A stretch of DNA of 64,000 bases from Bog-473 sp963791455 (GTDB taxonomy: Bacteria; Actinomycetota; Acidimicrobiia; Acidimicrobiales; RAAP-2): assembly GCA_963791455.1 (NCBI GenBank), contig CAWBSM010000004.1:1-64000 (forward strand), read 5' to 3'. A program made the translations under genes and the position numbers. The notes under the pieces were generated by a model. The model saw nothing but the letters and a program-made list of their open reading frames with translations. It was not told where the DNA came from and did not search any database. How positions within the stretch are numbered: position 1 is the stretch's first letter; each line of letters starts with the position of its first letter. Positions 44,731-53,274 of the stretch are shown piece after piece.

Positions 44731-45510
44731 TCAATGCAGGACGATCCCTCCGGTGACGTTGACGGCTTGACCGGTCATGAAGCGTGCCTGCTCCGAGCAC
44801 AGAAAATGGATCACGTCCGCCACGTCCTGAGGTTCGCACAGCCGGCCGAGCGGTGTGTGGTCGATATAGCTCTGGCGGACGTCTTCGGGGTCCATACCCC
44901 GCAGCTGCCCTTCCCAGACGATCTCCCGGTCCTGCATCGGGGTGCGGACGCACCCGGGGCACACCGCGTTCACCCGCACGCCGAAGCGGGCCACCTCCCG
45001 GGCCACGCTCTGGGTCAATCCCAACACGGCCCACTTGGAGGCGGAGTAGTGCGCCAAAAACGGGGTTCCCTCCTTACCGGCTGCGGAAGCAATTGACACC
45101 ACACAGCCCTCGCGTCGCGTCACCATGGAACGCACGACCTCTCTTGTCACCAGAAACACTCCCTTGGCGTTCACGTCCATGTTGAGGTCCCAGTCCTGCT
45201 CAGTGAGCTGGAGAAACGGCGCCATGGAGGAGACCCCGGCGCAGTTGATCAACACGTCGATGGGCCCAACGGCGGCCGACAGCTCGCTCACCGTGGCGCA
45301 GACCTCGGCCTCACTCGTGACGTCCATCTTCCGCACGACGGCATCGGATCCCAGCCGTCGCAGTTCGTCGGCGGTTTCCTCGACTCCAGGGAGCGAGGCA
45401 TCGGTCACGATGACCCTGGCGCCCGATCGGCCGAAGTCGCAGGCGACGGCGCGCCCGATACCGCCTCCAGCGCCGGTCACCAGGGTCACGCGCCCATCCA
45501 AATCAGGCAT
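44731..45510 (-). CDS. Short-chain dehydrogenase/reductase
   Basis: The protein has 259 residues; GAGGAG lies 9 nt before ATG. Classical SDR: TGAGGGIG (12-19), NCAGVSS, catalytic Ser in SIASAAGKEG and Tyr/Lys in YSASK, and the VNAVCPGCVRTPM loop. The Asp after the second strand (VTDASLP) suggests NAD(H) preference. It probably oxidises a 3-hydroxyacyl-CoA or another alcohol in the same pathway. It heads the minus-strand operon with the two acyl-CoA dehydrogenases and is divergent from the crotonase gene, with a perfect 15-bp palindrome between them. Confidence 0.9.
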   Translation of the reverse strand: MPDLDGRVTLVTGAGGGIGRAVACDFGRSGARVIVTDASLPGVEETADELRRLGSDAVVRKMDVTSEAEVCATVSELSAAVGPIDVLINCAGVSSMAPFLQLTEQDWDLNMDVNAKGVFLVTREVVRSMVTRREGCVVSIASAAGKEGTPFLAHYSASKWAVLGLTQSVAREVARFGVRVNAVCPGCVRTPMQDREIVWEGQLRGMDPEDVRQSYIDHTPLGRLCEPQDVADVIHFLCSEQARFMTGQAVNVTGGIVLH

Positions 45511-45577
45511 CGTCCGTGCTCCTCACTCGAGTCGTCATTGTGACACCAAGATCGAACCGAGAGAACGACGCTGCTGC

Positions 45578-45592
45578 TTGATCGGCGATCAA
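45578..45592. promoter_or_regulatory. 15-bp perfect palindrome, possible operator
   Basis: TTGATCGGCGATCAA is TTGATC and its reverse complement around GGC. It lies midway between the divergent SDR (67 bp away) and crotonase (62 bp away) start codons. It differs from the 16-bp dyad of the other promoters, so a second regulator may act here. Confidence 0.5.
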
Positions 45593-45654
45593 TGCCAGAC
45601 TTAGCTTTCCGGTCAACCAAGGACAGCGCTCGGCACATCGGAGGAAGGACATTC

Positions 45655-46434
45655 GTGGACCGCTTTGGCGATGTGACCGTGTCGGTGGACGACAACTTCG
45701 TCGCCACGGTCGAGATGCACCGGCCACCCGAGAACTTCTTCGAAGTGGACGTCATTCGATCGTTGGCCGATGCCTACGGAGCGCTCGACCTCGATCCTTC
45801 TTGCCGGGCGATTCTGCTCTGCTCAGAAGGCAAGCACTTCTGCGCCGGGGCGAACATCGGCGGCACTCGTTCCACAAACCCGGAAGCAACCGATGGCCCG
45901 GACCAGTTGGATGTGGAGGCCGCCCGGCTGGTCAGCGGAGGGACCCCTGTTGTTGCCGCTGTGCAGGGCGCCGCCATCGGAGCCGGATTCGGGTTGGCCT
46001 GTTTGGCGGACTTCCGGGTCGCCTCGCCCCAAGCGCGATTTGCGGCCAATTTCGCGCGGCTCGGCTATCACCACATCCTCGGGCTCTCGATAACGCTCCC
46101 GGCGATCGTCGGCCAGCAGCGGGCCCTCGAACTGCTCTACACGGGGCGACGACTGAAGGGCGAAGAAGCACACGCCATCGGTTTGTCTGACCGCCTGGTG
46201 GCGGCGGACGTCCTGCGATCAGAGGCGCACACGCTGGCAGCCGACATCGCCGCGAGTGCCCCACTGGCGGTGCGCTCCATCCGCCGAACCATGCGTGCCG
46301 GGCTCTCCGACCGGTTCCGTACGGCCATCGAACGGGAGTCCGCCGAGCAGAGCACATTGGAGACGACGTGGGATCTGACCGAGGGCGTCCGTGCCGCGCG
46401 CGAGCGACGCGCACCCCGGTTCGAGGCGCGATGA
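45655..46434 (+). CDS. Enoyl-CoA hydratase/isomerase family protein
   Basis: The protein has 259 residues from GTG at 45655, chosen for GGAGGAAGG just upstream. Crotonase core: EMHRPPENFFEVDVIRSL, first oxyanion loop SEGKHFCAGANIGG, second AAVQGAAIGAGFGLACLADFRVA. In place of the usual PE-x-x-LG the sequence has NFARLG, so one catalytic Glu is missing and plain hydratase activity is doubtful. It is followed by an acyl-CoA synthetase gene, and both face away from the SDR/dehydrogenase operon. Confidence 0.88.
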   Translation: MDRFGDVTVSVDDNFVATVEMHRPPENFFEVDVIRSLADAYGALDLDPSCRAILLCSEGKHFCAGANIGGTRSTNPEATDGPDQLDVEAARLVSGGTPVVAAVQGAAIGAGFGLACLADFRVASPQARFAANFARLGYHHILGLSITLPAIVGQQRALELLYTGRRLKGEEAHAIGLSDRLVAADVLRSEAHTLAADIAASAPLAVRSIRRTMRAGLSDRFRTAIERESAEQSTLETTWDLTEGVRAARERRAPRFEAR

Positions 46435-46456
46435 GCTGCGCGTCCGGGGCCTTGGT

Positions 46457-48172
46457 GTGAACACGGGCGCCCGCTGGGAGCTGCGATATCCCTCGTCCGA
46501 GCTCGCCCGTCACTATCGGGAATCCGGATGGTGGAACGACGACACCTTGAGCGACATCGCCTTTCGCGGCGTAGCGCACTCGTCGAGGGTGCGCTGCCGG
46601 GTGCGTTCGCGGACCCGGCCCTTCAGCGGCACCGTCGGCGAGGTGGGTGAGATGGGGGGCCGACTCGCCCGGACCCTGCTGAACCACGGCATCGGGGTCG
46701 GAGACGTCGTGGCATTCCAGCTGCCCAACTGGGTCGAGGCGGTGGCGTGCTTCTACGGGCTCTTCCAGCTCGGCGTAATCGTGGTCCCGATTGTCCACAT
46801 TTACGGGCCCAAGGAGGTAGGCCACATTTTGCGGCAGAGCGGAGCGCGCGCGTTCATCACCGCAGACCGCTTCGGTCATCAGGACTATCTGGCCAATCTC
46901 GAGGAGACGGTTCCGACGCTCTCAGACCTTGAGATGATCCTCGTCGTCCCGACCAGCGCGGCACCGCTGCCAGCACTCGGTCCCACCGTGCTGTCATGGT
47001 CGGAAGCCGTCGGCAGTGCTTCTGAACCTCTCGATCGGCCCGCCCGAGTTGATCCCGAGAGCCCGGCGCTGATCGGCTACACCTCGGGCACCACGGCCGC
47101 GCCAAAGGGTGTCATCCACACCCATCGCACCTATCTGGCCGATCAACGCACGTGGGCCAGCTTCTTGGAGAAAGAACGGCTGCCACCTCCGGCCGTCAAA
47201 CCCACCGGATCGCTGACGGCGTCGCCGGTCGGGCACGTTATGGGCCTCGCGTCGGCCTTGCGCCCGCTGTTCGCGGCGAGCCCTCTCGACCTGATGGATG
47301 TCTGGGACCCGGGGACCGCACTGGCGGCGATGGTGGACGACGGTGTCTCTACGGGGGGCGGCCCGCCGTACTTCCTCCTCAGTCTGCTTGACCATCCGGA
47401 CTTCGATCCAGCTGTGCACCTGCCCTACATGGATCGGCTCATCGTGGGCGGGGCTCCGGTGCCAGTCGCGGTGGTCCAGCGTGCGACAGATCTCGGCCTT
47501 TCGCTGATCCGCGCCTACGGCTCGACCGAACACCCGTCGACCACCGCCTCACTGCAGTCAGACCCACTCGAGAAGAGAATCCACACGGATGGGCGGCTCA
47601 TCTCCGGATCCGAGATACAGCTTCTGAGCGCTCACGGCGCGCCGGTTGCCGTCGGTGACCCCGGAGAGATCCGCTCCCGCGGTCCCGAACTCTTCGCGGG
47701 CTACACCGACCCGGCTCTGACAGCCGACGCCATCGATGCGGCCGGTTGGTACGACACGGGGGACATCGGCGTCCTCGATCAGGATGGCTACCTCACCATC
47801 ACTGACCGCAAGAAAGACATCATCATCCGAGGCGGGGAGAACGTGTCGTCGGCCGAAGTGGAGAACGCGCTGGTCGGCATGGCCGGCGTGGCTGAGGTCG
47901 CAGTCGTCGCCGCACCCGATGCCCGCTACGGTGAACACGGCGCAGCCTTCGTCAGACTCCTACCCGAAGTTGTGGCATTCGGTCTCGATGCGGTGCAGCA
48001 GCGTCTCCAAGAGGGCGGGTTGGCGCGGCAGAAATGGCCAGAAGAACTCCACTTCGTTGACGACTTCCCTCGTACCCCGTCTGGGAAAATCCAGAAGAAC
48101 GTGCTCCGGGCCGCACTGGGGGCCGGGGAGCGCCATGTTCCCTTCGAGGTAGCACCGCCCGGGCACCCCTGA
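46457..48172 (+). CDS. Acyl-CoA synthetase (AMP-forming)
   Basis: The protein has 571 residues from GTG at 46457; an upstream start at 46391 would overlap the crotonase gene by 44 bp. Adenylation motifs: P-loop YTSGTTAAPKGV (about 206), YGSTEHPSTTAS, DTGDIGVLD, the hinge TDRKKDIIIRGGENVSS and the catalytic Lys in SGKIQKNVLR. It activates a carboxylic acid with ATP and CoA, the entry step of the pathway. It resembles the cyclohexanecarboxylate- or fatty-acid-CoA ligase group, but the acid is unknown. Confidence 0.92.
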   Translation: MNTGARWELRYPSSELARHYRESGWWNDDTLSDIAFRGVAHSSRVRCRVRSRTRPFSGTVGEVGEMGGRLARTLLNHGIGVGDVVAFQLPNWVEAVACFYGLFQLGVIVVPIVHIYGPKEVGHILRQSGARAFITADRFGHQDYLANLEETVPTLSDLEMILVVPTSAAPLPALGPTVLSWSEAVGSASEPLDRPARVDPESPALIGYTSGTTAAPKGVIHTHRTYLADQRTWASFLEKERLPPPAVKPTGSLTASPVGHVMGLASALRPLFAASPLDLMDVWDPGTALAAMVDDGVSTGGGPPYFLLSLLDHPDFDPAVHLPYMDRLIVGGAPVPVAVVQRATDLGLSLIRAYGSTEHPSTTASLQSDPLEKRIHTDGRLISGSEIQLLSAHGAPVAVGDPGEIRSRGPELFAGYTDPALTADAIDAAGWYDTGDIGVLDQDGYLTITDRKKDIIIRGGENVSSAEVENALVGMAGVAEVAVVAAPDARYGEHGAAFVRLLPEVVAFGLDAVQQRLQEGGLARQKWPEELHFVDDFPRTPSGKIQKNVLRAALGAGERHVPFEVAPPGHP

Positions 48173-48226
48173 GTCGTCCCTTCCTCCGGCGGTCCTGCGA
48201 GATCTTCGCGGATCGGTGTCGACTGA

Positions 48227-48255
48227 TGGAGAAGAAGTTGGGCGGGTGCTAAAAT
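48227..48255 (+). promoter_or_regulatory. Possible promoter with a weak copy of the regulon dyad
   Basis: TGGAGA (48227-48232), a 17-bp spacer and TAAAAT (48250-48255) lie 46 bp before the GTG of the next amidohydrolase gene. TTGGGCGGGTGCTAAA (48238-48253) overlaps the -10 box and matches the minus-strand form of site 1 at 11 of 16 positions. Confidence 0.4.
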
Positions 48256-48301
48256 TGCGCTCGGACCGGTTGCCGCCGGTCATCTTGCTCGGGGAGGTCG
48301 C

Positions 48302-49570
48302 GTGCAACTCGAGGACATGATCATGGTCAGCGTGGACGACCACCTGGTCGAGCCGCCGTCGATGAGCGATTACATGCTGGACCATTTCCCGGCCAAGTAC
48401 CGGGATCGGGTGCCCAGGGTGATCCATCGTGAGAACGGCACCGACGCCTGGCTCATTGAGGGCAACGAAGTCTCGAGCTTCGGCCTCAACGCGGTCGCCG
48501 GTCGGGTTCCCGAGGAGTGGGGCAACGACCCCGGATGCTTCGAGGAGGTCCGTAAGGGGACCTGGGACGTGCATGCTCGGATCGGCGACATGAACGCCAA
48601 CGGCGTCCTGGGGTCTATGTGCTTCTCCTCCTGGCCCGGCCTCGGTGGACAGTACTTCCTCCAGAGCGGGGACCGTGAGTTGGCCGGCTGCATGATTCGG
48701 GCCTACAACGACTGGCACGTCGAGGAATGGTGTGGCGCCTATCCCGGACGTTTCATCCCGCTCTCGCTGTCCGGATTCATTCTCGGTCCGGAGTGGATGG
48801 CGGACGAGATCCGTCGCATGGCGGACAAGGGTTGCCACGCCGTTTCGTTCCACTCGGATACGCATCGGTTCGGGCTACCTGATCACCATGGCGACGAATG
48901 GGACCCCGCCTGGCAGGCGTGCCAGGACACCGACACCGTCATGGTCTTCCACTTCGGCAGCTCGCCAGAGTTCATGCCCCGCTCGCCCTTCGACACGATG
49001 ATCCACACCATGCCGTTCAACACCGGCGTCTTCGCAGCCGAGTTGCTCTGGTCGCCCGTCCTGCGCAAGTTCCCGAACGTGAAGTTCTCGCTCGCCGAGG
49101 GCGGCATCGGGTGGATCCCGTATTGGCTGGAACGGGCTGACTACACGTACCAGCGCCACCACCAGTGGACGGGCCAGGACTTCGGGGACGAGCTCCCCAG
49201 CCAGGTCTTCAAGGACCGGGTTCTGACCTGCTTCATCGATGACTACACCGGACTCCGCCTGCGCTATGACATCGGGATCGAGAACATCGCCTGGGAATGC
49301 GACTACCCCCACTCTGATTGCACCTGGCCAAACGCGCCCGAGTCAGCTTGGAAGTCGCTGCAGGCAGCCAAGGTCCCGGACGACGAGATCCACAAGATCA
49401 CGTGGGAGAACGCGTGCCGTTTCTTCAACTTCGATCCCCTGGCGCACCGTGCACGCGAGAAGTGCACGGTCGACGCTCTCCGTGCCGAAGCCGTGGGCGT
49501 CGACATCACCCCGAAGAGCTACGGGATGCCAGAACGGTCCGGGCCTCCGGTGGCGGCCCTCCCGAGCTGA
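48302..49570 (+). CDS. Amidohydrolase-2 family protein (2)
   Basis: The protein has 422 residues from GTG, with GGGGAGG 4 nt upstream. Metal-site motifs: VDDHLVEPP with Asp12, Asp13 and His14, MVFHFGSSPEF, and CDYPHSDCTWP near the C-terminus. It is close in layout to the protein encoded at 58374, sharing YNDWHVEEWCGAYPGRFIPL-type and EGGIGWIPY blocks, so the two are paralogues. In other actinomycetes such proteins accompany CaiB and acyl-CoA genes in breakdown clusters; a hydrolytic or decarboxylating ring-opening step is a fair guess. Confidence 0.88.
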   Translation: MQLEDMIMVSVDDHLVEPPSMSDYMLDHFPAKYRDRVPRVIHRENGTDAWLIEGNEVSSFGLNAVAGRVPEEWGNDPGCFEEVRKGTWDVHARIGDMNANGVLGSMCFSSWPGLGGQYFLQSGDRELAGCMIRAYNDWHVEEWCGAYPGRFIPLSLSGFILGPEWMADEIRRMADKGCHAVSFHSDTHRFGLPDHHGDEWDPAWQACQDTDTVMVFHFGSSPEFMPRSPFDTMIHTMPFNTGVFAAELLWSPVLRKFPNVKFSLAEGGIGWIPYWLERADYTYQRHHQWTGQDFGDELPSQVFKDRVLTCFIDDYTGLRLRYDIGIENIAWECDYPHSDCTWPNAPESAWKSLQAAKVPDDEIHKITWENACRFFNFDPLAHRAREKCTVDALRAEAVGVDITPKSYGMPERSGPPVAALPS

Positions 49571-49602
49571 GTGCCTACCCGCGTCACGAGCGGCGGTGGC
49601 CC

Positions 49603-51129
49603 TCAGCTCCAGTGGATCGCCTTGATCTCGGTGAACTCCTGCAGGCCGTGAGTGCCCCACTCCCTGCCGATACCGCTCTGCTTGAACCCACCGAAAGCGC
49701 CGCTCTGCCCGATGCCGGCCATCGTCTCGCCCCAGCCCGGGCCCTGCCCGCCGCCGGGCCCGACGTCCGCCCCGCCTGAGCCTCCGACCCCCTGGGCCAG
49801 CACCGTCCCAGCCCGGATGCGCCGTGCCACGTTAAAGGCGCGGGCGGTGGACTGGGACTCGACGCCGCCACCGAGCCCGTAAATGGAGTCATTGGCCAGC
49901 CGGACTGCGTCGTCGTCCTGGCCCGAGTAGGGCACGACGGTGAAGACAGGCCCGAAGATCTCCTCCTGAGCGATGCGCATGTCGTTGGTCCCGATGAAGA
50001 CCGTCGGTTCGTAGTAGAAGCCCTTCTCGAATCCCTCCGGCCGCGTGCCGCCCGTCAGGAGCTCAGCACCCTGTTCCACGCCCGACGCCACGTACCCCTC
50101 GACCCGTGCGCGCTGCTGCTCTCGAATGAGTGGTCCGAGGACCGTGGACGGGTCAATGGGGTCACCGATCTTGACCGTGGGTGCGACAGCGGCCACGCCC
50201 TCTTTGTACGCATCGAGCAAATGCTCGGGGAGGAGCAGGCGGGTGGCGAGGATGCATCCCTGCCCGCAGTGAGTCAGCGTGGACCCGAAGCCGATGGAGC
50301 GGGCGTGGTCTTCGGAAACGTCGTCGAGCAGCACCTGTGCGCTCTTGCCGCCGAGCTCGAGCTGGTACCGCTTTACCGTCGAGGCCCCATTGGCGATGAT
50401 GCGCCTCCCGGTAGCGGTCGAACCTGTGAAGGCGATCATGTCCACCATGGGACTCGACGTCAGCTCGTCTCCCACCTCATTGTGCCCGGTGATGACGTTG
50501 AGCACACCGGGAGGGATGCCTGCCTCCTCCGCGGCGCGGGCGATGAGGAAGGCATCGAGTGGGGTCCAGGGGTGGGGCTTGAGCACGACCGTGCATCCGG
50601 CCGCCAAAGCAGGGGCGACCTTCACCACGTTGAGCATGAACGGGAAGTTGAACGGAGTGATGGCGCCCACCACCCCGACCGGCTCCCGAAAGAGCGCCGA
50701 CCCAGTCATTCCGTTGGGGCCGGCGGTCGGCGTTCCCGCCTCTACCCACTCGAGCACATGCTCGACCTGCGTGGCATTGGCCCGGAACATCCCGATGGAG
50801 CCACCGGCCTGGACGTAGTCGGTGAGGTAGCCGACCGATCCGGTCTCGGCGACGATCAGCTCACGCAGCTCCGCCGCACGAGACTCGAGGTACTCGGCCA
50901 TCCGGACCAGCGCCGCCGCTCTCTCGGAAGGCTTCGTGTAGGGCCACGGACCATCGTCGAAGGCCTTGCGAGCTGCTTCAATGGCGCGCACCGCATCCTT
51001 GGGAGAGGCATCGGGCACTCGGCCAATGACCTCCTCACTGGCGGGGTTGATGACCTCAATGGCTCCGCCCGCCTCGCCGGGGGTCCAGGTCCCGTCGATG
51101 TAGAGGTCGAAATTCCAGCTCTCCGTCAC
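49603..51129 (-). CDS. NAD(P)+-dependent aldehyde dehydrogenase
   Basis: The protein has 508 residues from GTG at 51129 (AGGGGG upstream). Motifs: ITPFNFPF and KPHPWTP (cofactor), Glu259 in LELGGKSA, and nucleophile Cys292 in GQGCILATR. The C-terminal part has an odd Gly-rich insertion (GSGGADVGPGGGQGPGWG) before the normal GGFKQSGIGREWG block. It oxidises an aldehyde to an acid. It lies 28 bp after the DUF35 gene on the same strand, and both are divergent from the TetR gene. Confidence 0.92.
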   Translation of the reverse strand: MTESWNFDLYIDGTWTPGEAGGAIEVINPASEEVIGRVPDASPKDAVRAIEAARKAFDDGPWPYTKPSERAAALVRMAEYLESRAAELRELIVAETGSVGYLTDYVQAGGSIGMFRANATQVEHVLEWVEAGTPTAGPNGMTGSALFREPVGVVGAITPFNFPFMLNVVKVAPALAAGCTVVLKPHPWTPLDAFLIARAAEEAGIPPGVLNVITGHNEVGDELTSSPMVDMIAFTGSTATGRRIIANGASTVKRYQLELGGKSAQVLLDDVSEDHARSIGFGSTLTHCGQGCILATRLLLPEHLLDAYKEGVAAVAPTVKIGDPIDPSTVLGPLIREQQRARVEGYVASGVEQGAELLTGGTRPEGFEKGFYYEPTVFIGTNDMRIAQEEIFGPVFTVVPYSGQDDDAVRLANDSIYGLGGGVESQSTARAFNVARRIRAGTVLAQGVGGSGGADVGPGGGQGPGWGETMAGIGQSGAFGGFKQSGIGREWGTHGLQEFTEIKAIHWS

Positions 51130-51157
51130 ACTTGCCCCCTTGTCTCGGGTTCGCACA

Positions 51158-51595
51158 TCAGGGTGCCACAATTGTAGGGCGTGTGCCCAAAACCGCCGGT
51201 TCGAACAACGGGACGAAGTGATCCCCCTGCTGCTCGAAGACCACCCGCAGGGACATGCCCATGGCGAGGTCGTCCGTCCCGCTATGGACGATGTTGGTCG
51301 TCATCCGCAGACCGGCCTGCTCCGGCAGTTCCACCATGCCGATGACGTAGGGAACGGGAACATCGGGATTCCATGCCTTGTGGTTGACGGTGTAGCTGTA
51401 CAACGTCGCCGTTCCGCTCGTCGGCTCCCACGGGAGATCCCGTCCCCAACACCTCGGGCATACCGGACGGGGCGGGTGTACCCAGAACCGGCAGTTCGCG
51501 CACCTCCGAAGACGCAGTTCGTTGTCGCGACCGCCCGTCCAGAACTCACGATTCAGATCTTCGAGGACCGGGACTCTCCGTAACGGCGACGACAT
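51158..51595 (-). CDS. DUF35 zinc-ribbon/OB-fold protein (1)
   Basis: The protein has 145 residues from ATG at 51595 (GGGAG upstream). The rubredoxin-like zinc knuckle CANCRFWVHPPRPVCPRC (CxxC twice) is followed by the OB fold (SGTATLYSYTVNHKAW, PYVIGMVELPEQAGLRMTTNIV). DUF35 proteins act as partners of thiolase-like enzymes, as in ChsH2 with the aldolase Ltp2 in cholesterol side-chain cleavage. Two thiolase-like genes lie downstream at 55750 and 60916, and a second DUF35 is fused by overlap to the latter; this copy may serve the one at 55750. Confidence 0.88.
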   Translation of the reverse strand: MSSPLRRVPVLEDLNREFWTGGRDNELRLRRCANCRFWVHPPRPVCPRCWGRDLPWEPTSGTATLYSYTVNHKAWNPDVPVPYVIGMVELPEQAGLRMTTNIVHSGTDDLAMGMSLRVVFEQQGDHFVPLFEPAVLGTRPTIVAP

Positions 51596-51658
51596 AAGTG
51601 CTCCCACGTAGACGTACAACCGACAGCAGGAACCTAACAGTCACCCCACGCTTCCACC

Positions 51659-51668
51659 GACCGCGGTC
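51659..51668. promoter_or_regulatory. 10-bp palindrome upstream of the TetR gene
   Basis: GACCGCGGTC is self-complementary and lies in the 156-bp divergent region, 83 bp before the TetR start. A second CCGCGG follows at 51677-51682. It is a candidate autoregulatory operator, but short GC palindromes are common in such DNA. Confidence 0.3.
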
Positions 51669-51751
51669 AGAACCTCCCGCGGGATCGTGGGGATAGGCTG
51701 CGGAAAGGGTCGCTGGCGGATGCGACACCGAGGTGACGGAGGAGTCGATCC

Positions 51752-52360
51752 ATGTCGGAAGCTGGAGACGCAACGCGTAAGGCCTTTCTCGACGCGGCGG
51801 AGGAACTCCTCGTTTCAAGCGGTGCGGCGGCGATTACGACCCGGAAAGTCGCCGAGCGCGCTGGCGTCAACCAGGCGCTCGTCCACTATCACTTCGGCAC
51901 CATCGAAGAACTCCTGGTTGCCGCGCTGGAACGCGTATCCGTCCAGGTGAAGGAACGATCACAGGAGATTTATCGCACCGACGGGCATTTCATGGACGGT
52001 TGGTTCGAAGAGATGGAGGCCGCGATCACGTCGGACTTCGAACGCGGTTGGGGAAAGGTGTGGCTCGAGAATCTGACGCTTGCCGCCAACCGCCCCAAGA
52101 TTCGCGCGCAGTACGTGAAAGCGGCGACAATGACGAGAAAGCTGCACGAACGGCATGTGCGTGAGATGCTCGAGGCGTACGGCGTCGACACCGAGGAGTA
52201 CCCCGCCCAGGCCATGGTCACGCTCTTGGACGCCATCACGTCGAAGCTGATTCTCGATCGCTTGGTAGGCATAAAAGCGGGACACAAGGAATTGCTCGCC
52301 ATGTTGCACCGCATCTGGGGACAGGTCGAACAGGAGCTCGAGCACAAGGTCGCTCGTTAG
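51752..52360 (+). CDS. TetR family transcriptional regulator
   Basis: The protein has 202 residues; GGAGGAG lies 8 nt before ATG. The N-terminal helix-turn-helix is textbook: RKAFLDAAEELLVSSG, then ITTRKVAERAGVNQALVHYHFGTIEELLVAAL. The C-terminal ligand domain is not conserved with any named group. It is the only DNA-binding regulator in the 34-kb catabolic region, so it may control part or all of it, probably sensing an acyl-CoA. No copy of the 16-bp dyad is seen in its own promoter. Confidence 0.93.
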   Translation: MSEAGDATRKAFLDAAEELLVSSGAAAITTRKVAERAGVNQALVHYHFGTIEELLVAALERVSVQVKERSQEIYRTDGHFMDGWFEEMEAAITSDFERGWGKVWLENLTLAANRPKIRAQYVKAATMTRKLHERHVREMLEAYGVDTEEYPAQAMVTLLDAITSKLILDRLVGIKAGHKELLAMLHRIWGQVEQELEHKVAR

Positions 52361-52410
52361 GTCTCATTCGGCGGAGAGACCCAAAGCCGGGGGGCGAAAA
52401 GGGAGGCAAC

Positions 52411-53274
52411 GTGTCCGAGAGTGTGGCGCCGTGGATCGTGGATGCCTACGTGAATGCCAATCCACCGCACCTCGACCTGACCTGGAGTCTGACCGACAAC
52501 ACGTACGGATCGGCCCGTACCGAGCCGCAGGATCTCGCTGAGTTGCTCGGCAATATGGACCGCAATCGCATCGCCCGCGCCTTGCTCGCACCACCCCCGG
52601 AGTCGGCCATGGGTGACAAGGCGGCCGGGTACCGATGGACACTCGATGCCGTGCAGCAGCATCCGGAGCGCTTCGGCCTCAGTGTTCGAGTCGATGCCGA
52701 GCAAGGCATGAGGGCCGTGCGGCAGCTCGAGAGCATGGTGCGGAACGACGGGGCCCGCGCTCTGAGGATCGTGCCCTACCGCGACAGGAAGCGGGCGAGC
52801 CACCGATCGTACTTCCCGCTGTATGCCAAGTGCATCGAACTCGGCATACCGGTCACCATCACCGTCGGCATGCCTTTGGTGCAGCGTCGTGGAATCGTGC
52901 AGAACCCGAAACATCTCGACAAGGTTTGCGCCTTCTTCCCAGAATTGATCGTCGTGAGCGCTCACGGAGGTGCCCCATGGACGGGCCTTCTGGTGCAGCT
53001 CCTCCGCACGTGGCCCAACCTCCACCACATGATCTCCGCCTACCCTCCGAGCCGCTACCCGTCGGAGCTCGTGGCGTTCGCCAACACCAGACGGGGGCAG
53101 TTGAAGATGTTGTACGCCTCGGACTACCCCCTCCTGACGTTCGAACGCGTGCGGCGTGAGCTGCCCAACTGCGGAATCAACGACGCCGCCTTGCCTTGGT
53201 TCTTGGGCAAGAACGCGCAGAGGATCTTCTGGGGCGAGAACGCCGACACACCCAGCGGAAGCGTCAGCGATTGA
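52411..53274 (+). CDS. Amidohydrolase-2 family protein (3), degenerate metal site
   Basis: The protein has 287 residues from GTG (GGGAGG upstream). The TIM-barrel frame is recognisable: LLGNMDRNRIARALL, VSAHGGAPW, YASDYPLL. But the N-terminal motif, DxHxH or DxDxH in relatives, reads VDAYVNANPP, so the first metal ligands are lost. Either it uses a single metal, is non-catalytic, or does another reaction. Its stop overlaps the TTG start of the next CoA-transferase, so the two are made together. Confidence 0.8.
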   Translation: MSESVAPWIVDAYVNANPPHLDLTWSLTDNTYGSARTEPQDLAELLGNMDRNRIARALLAPPPESAMGDKAAGYRWTLDAVQQHPERFGLSVRVDAEQGMRAVRQLESMVRNDGARALRIVPYRDRKRASHRSYFPLYAKCIELGIPVTITVGMPLVQRRGIVQNPKHLDKVCAFFPELIVVSAHGGAPWTGLLVQLLRTWPNLHHMISAYPPSRYPSELVAFANTRRGQLKMLYASDYPLLTFERVRRELPNCGINDAALPWFLGKNAQRIFWGENADTPSGSVSD

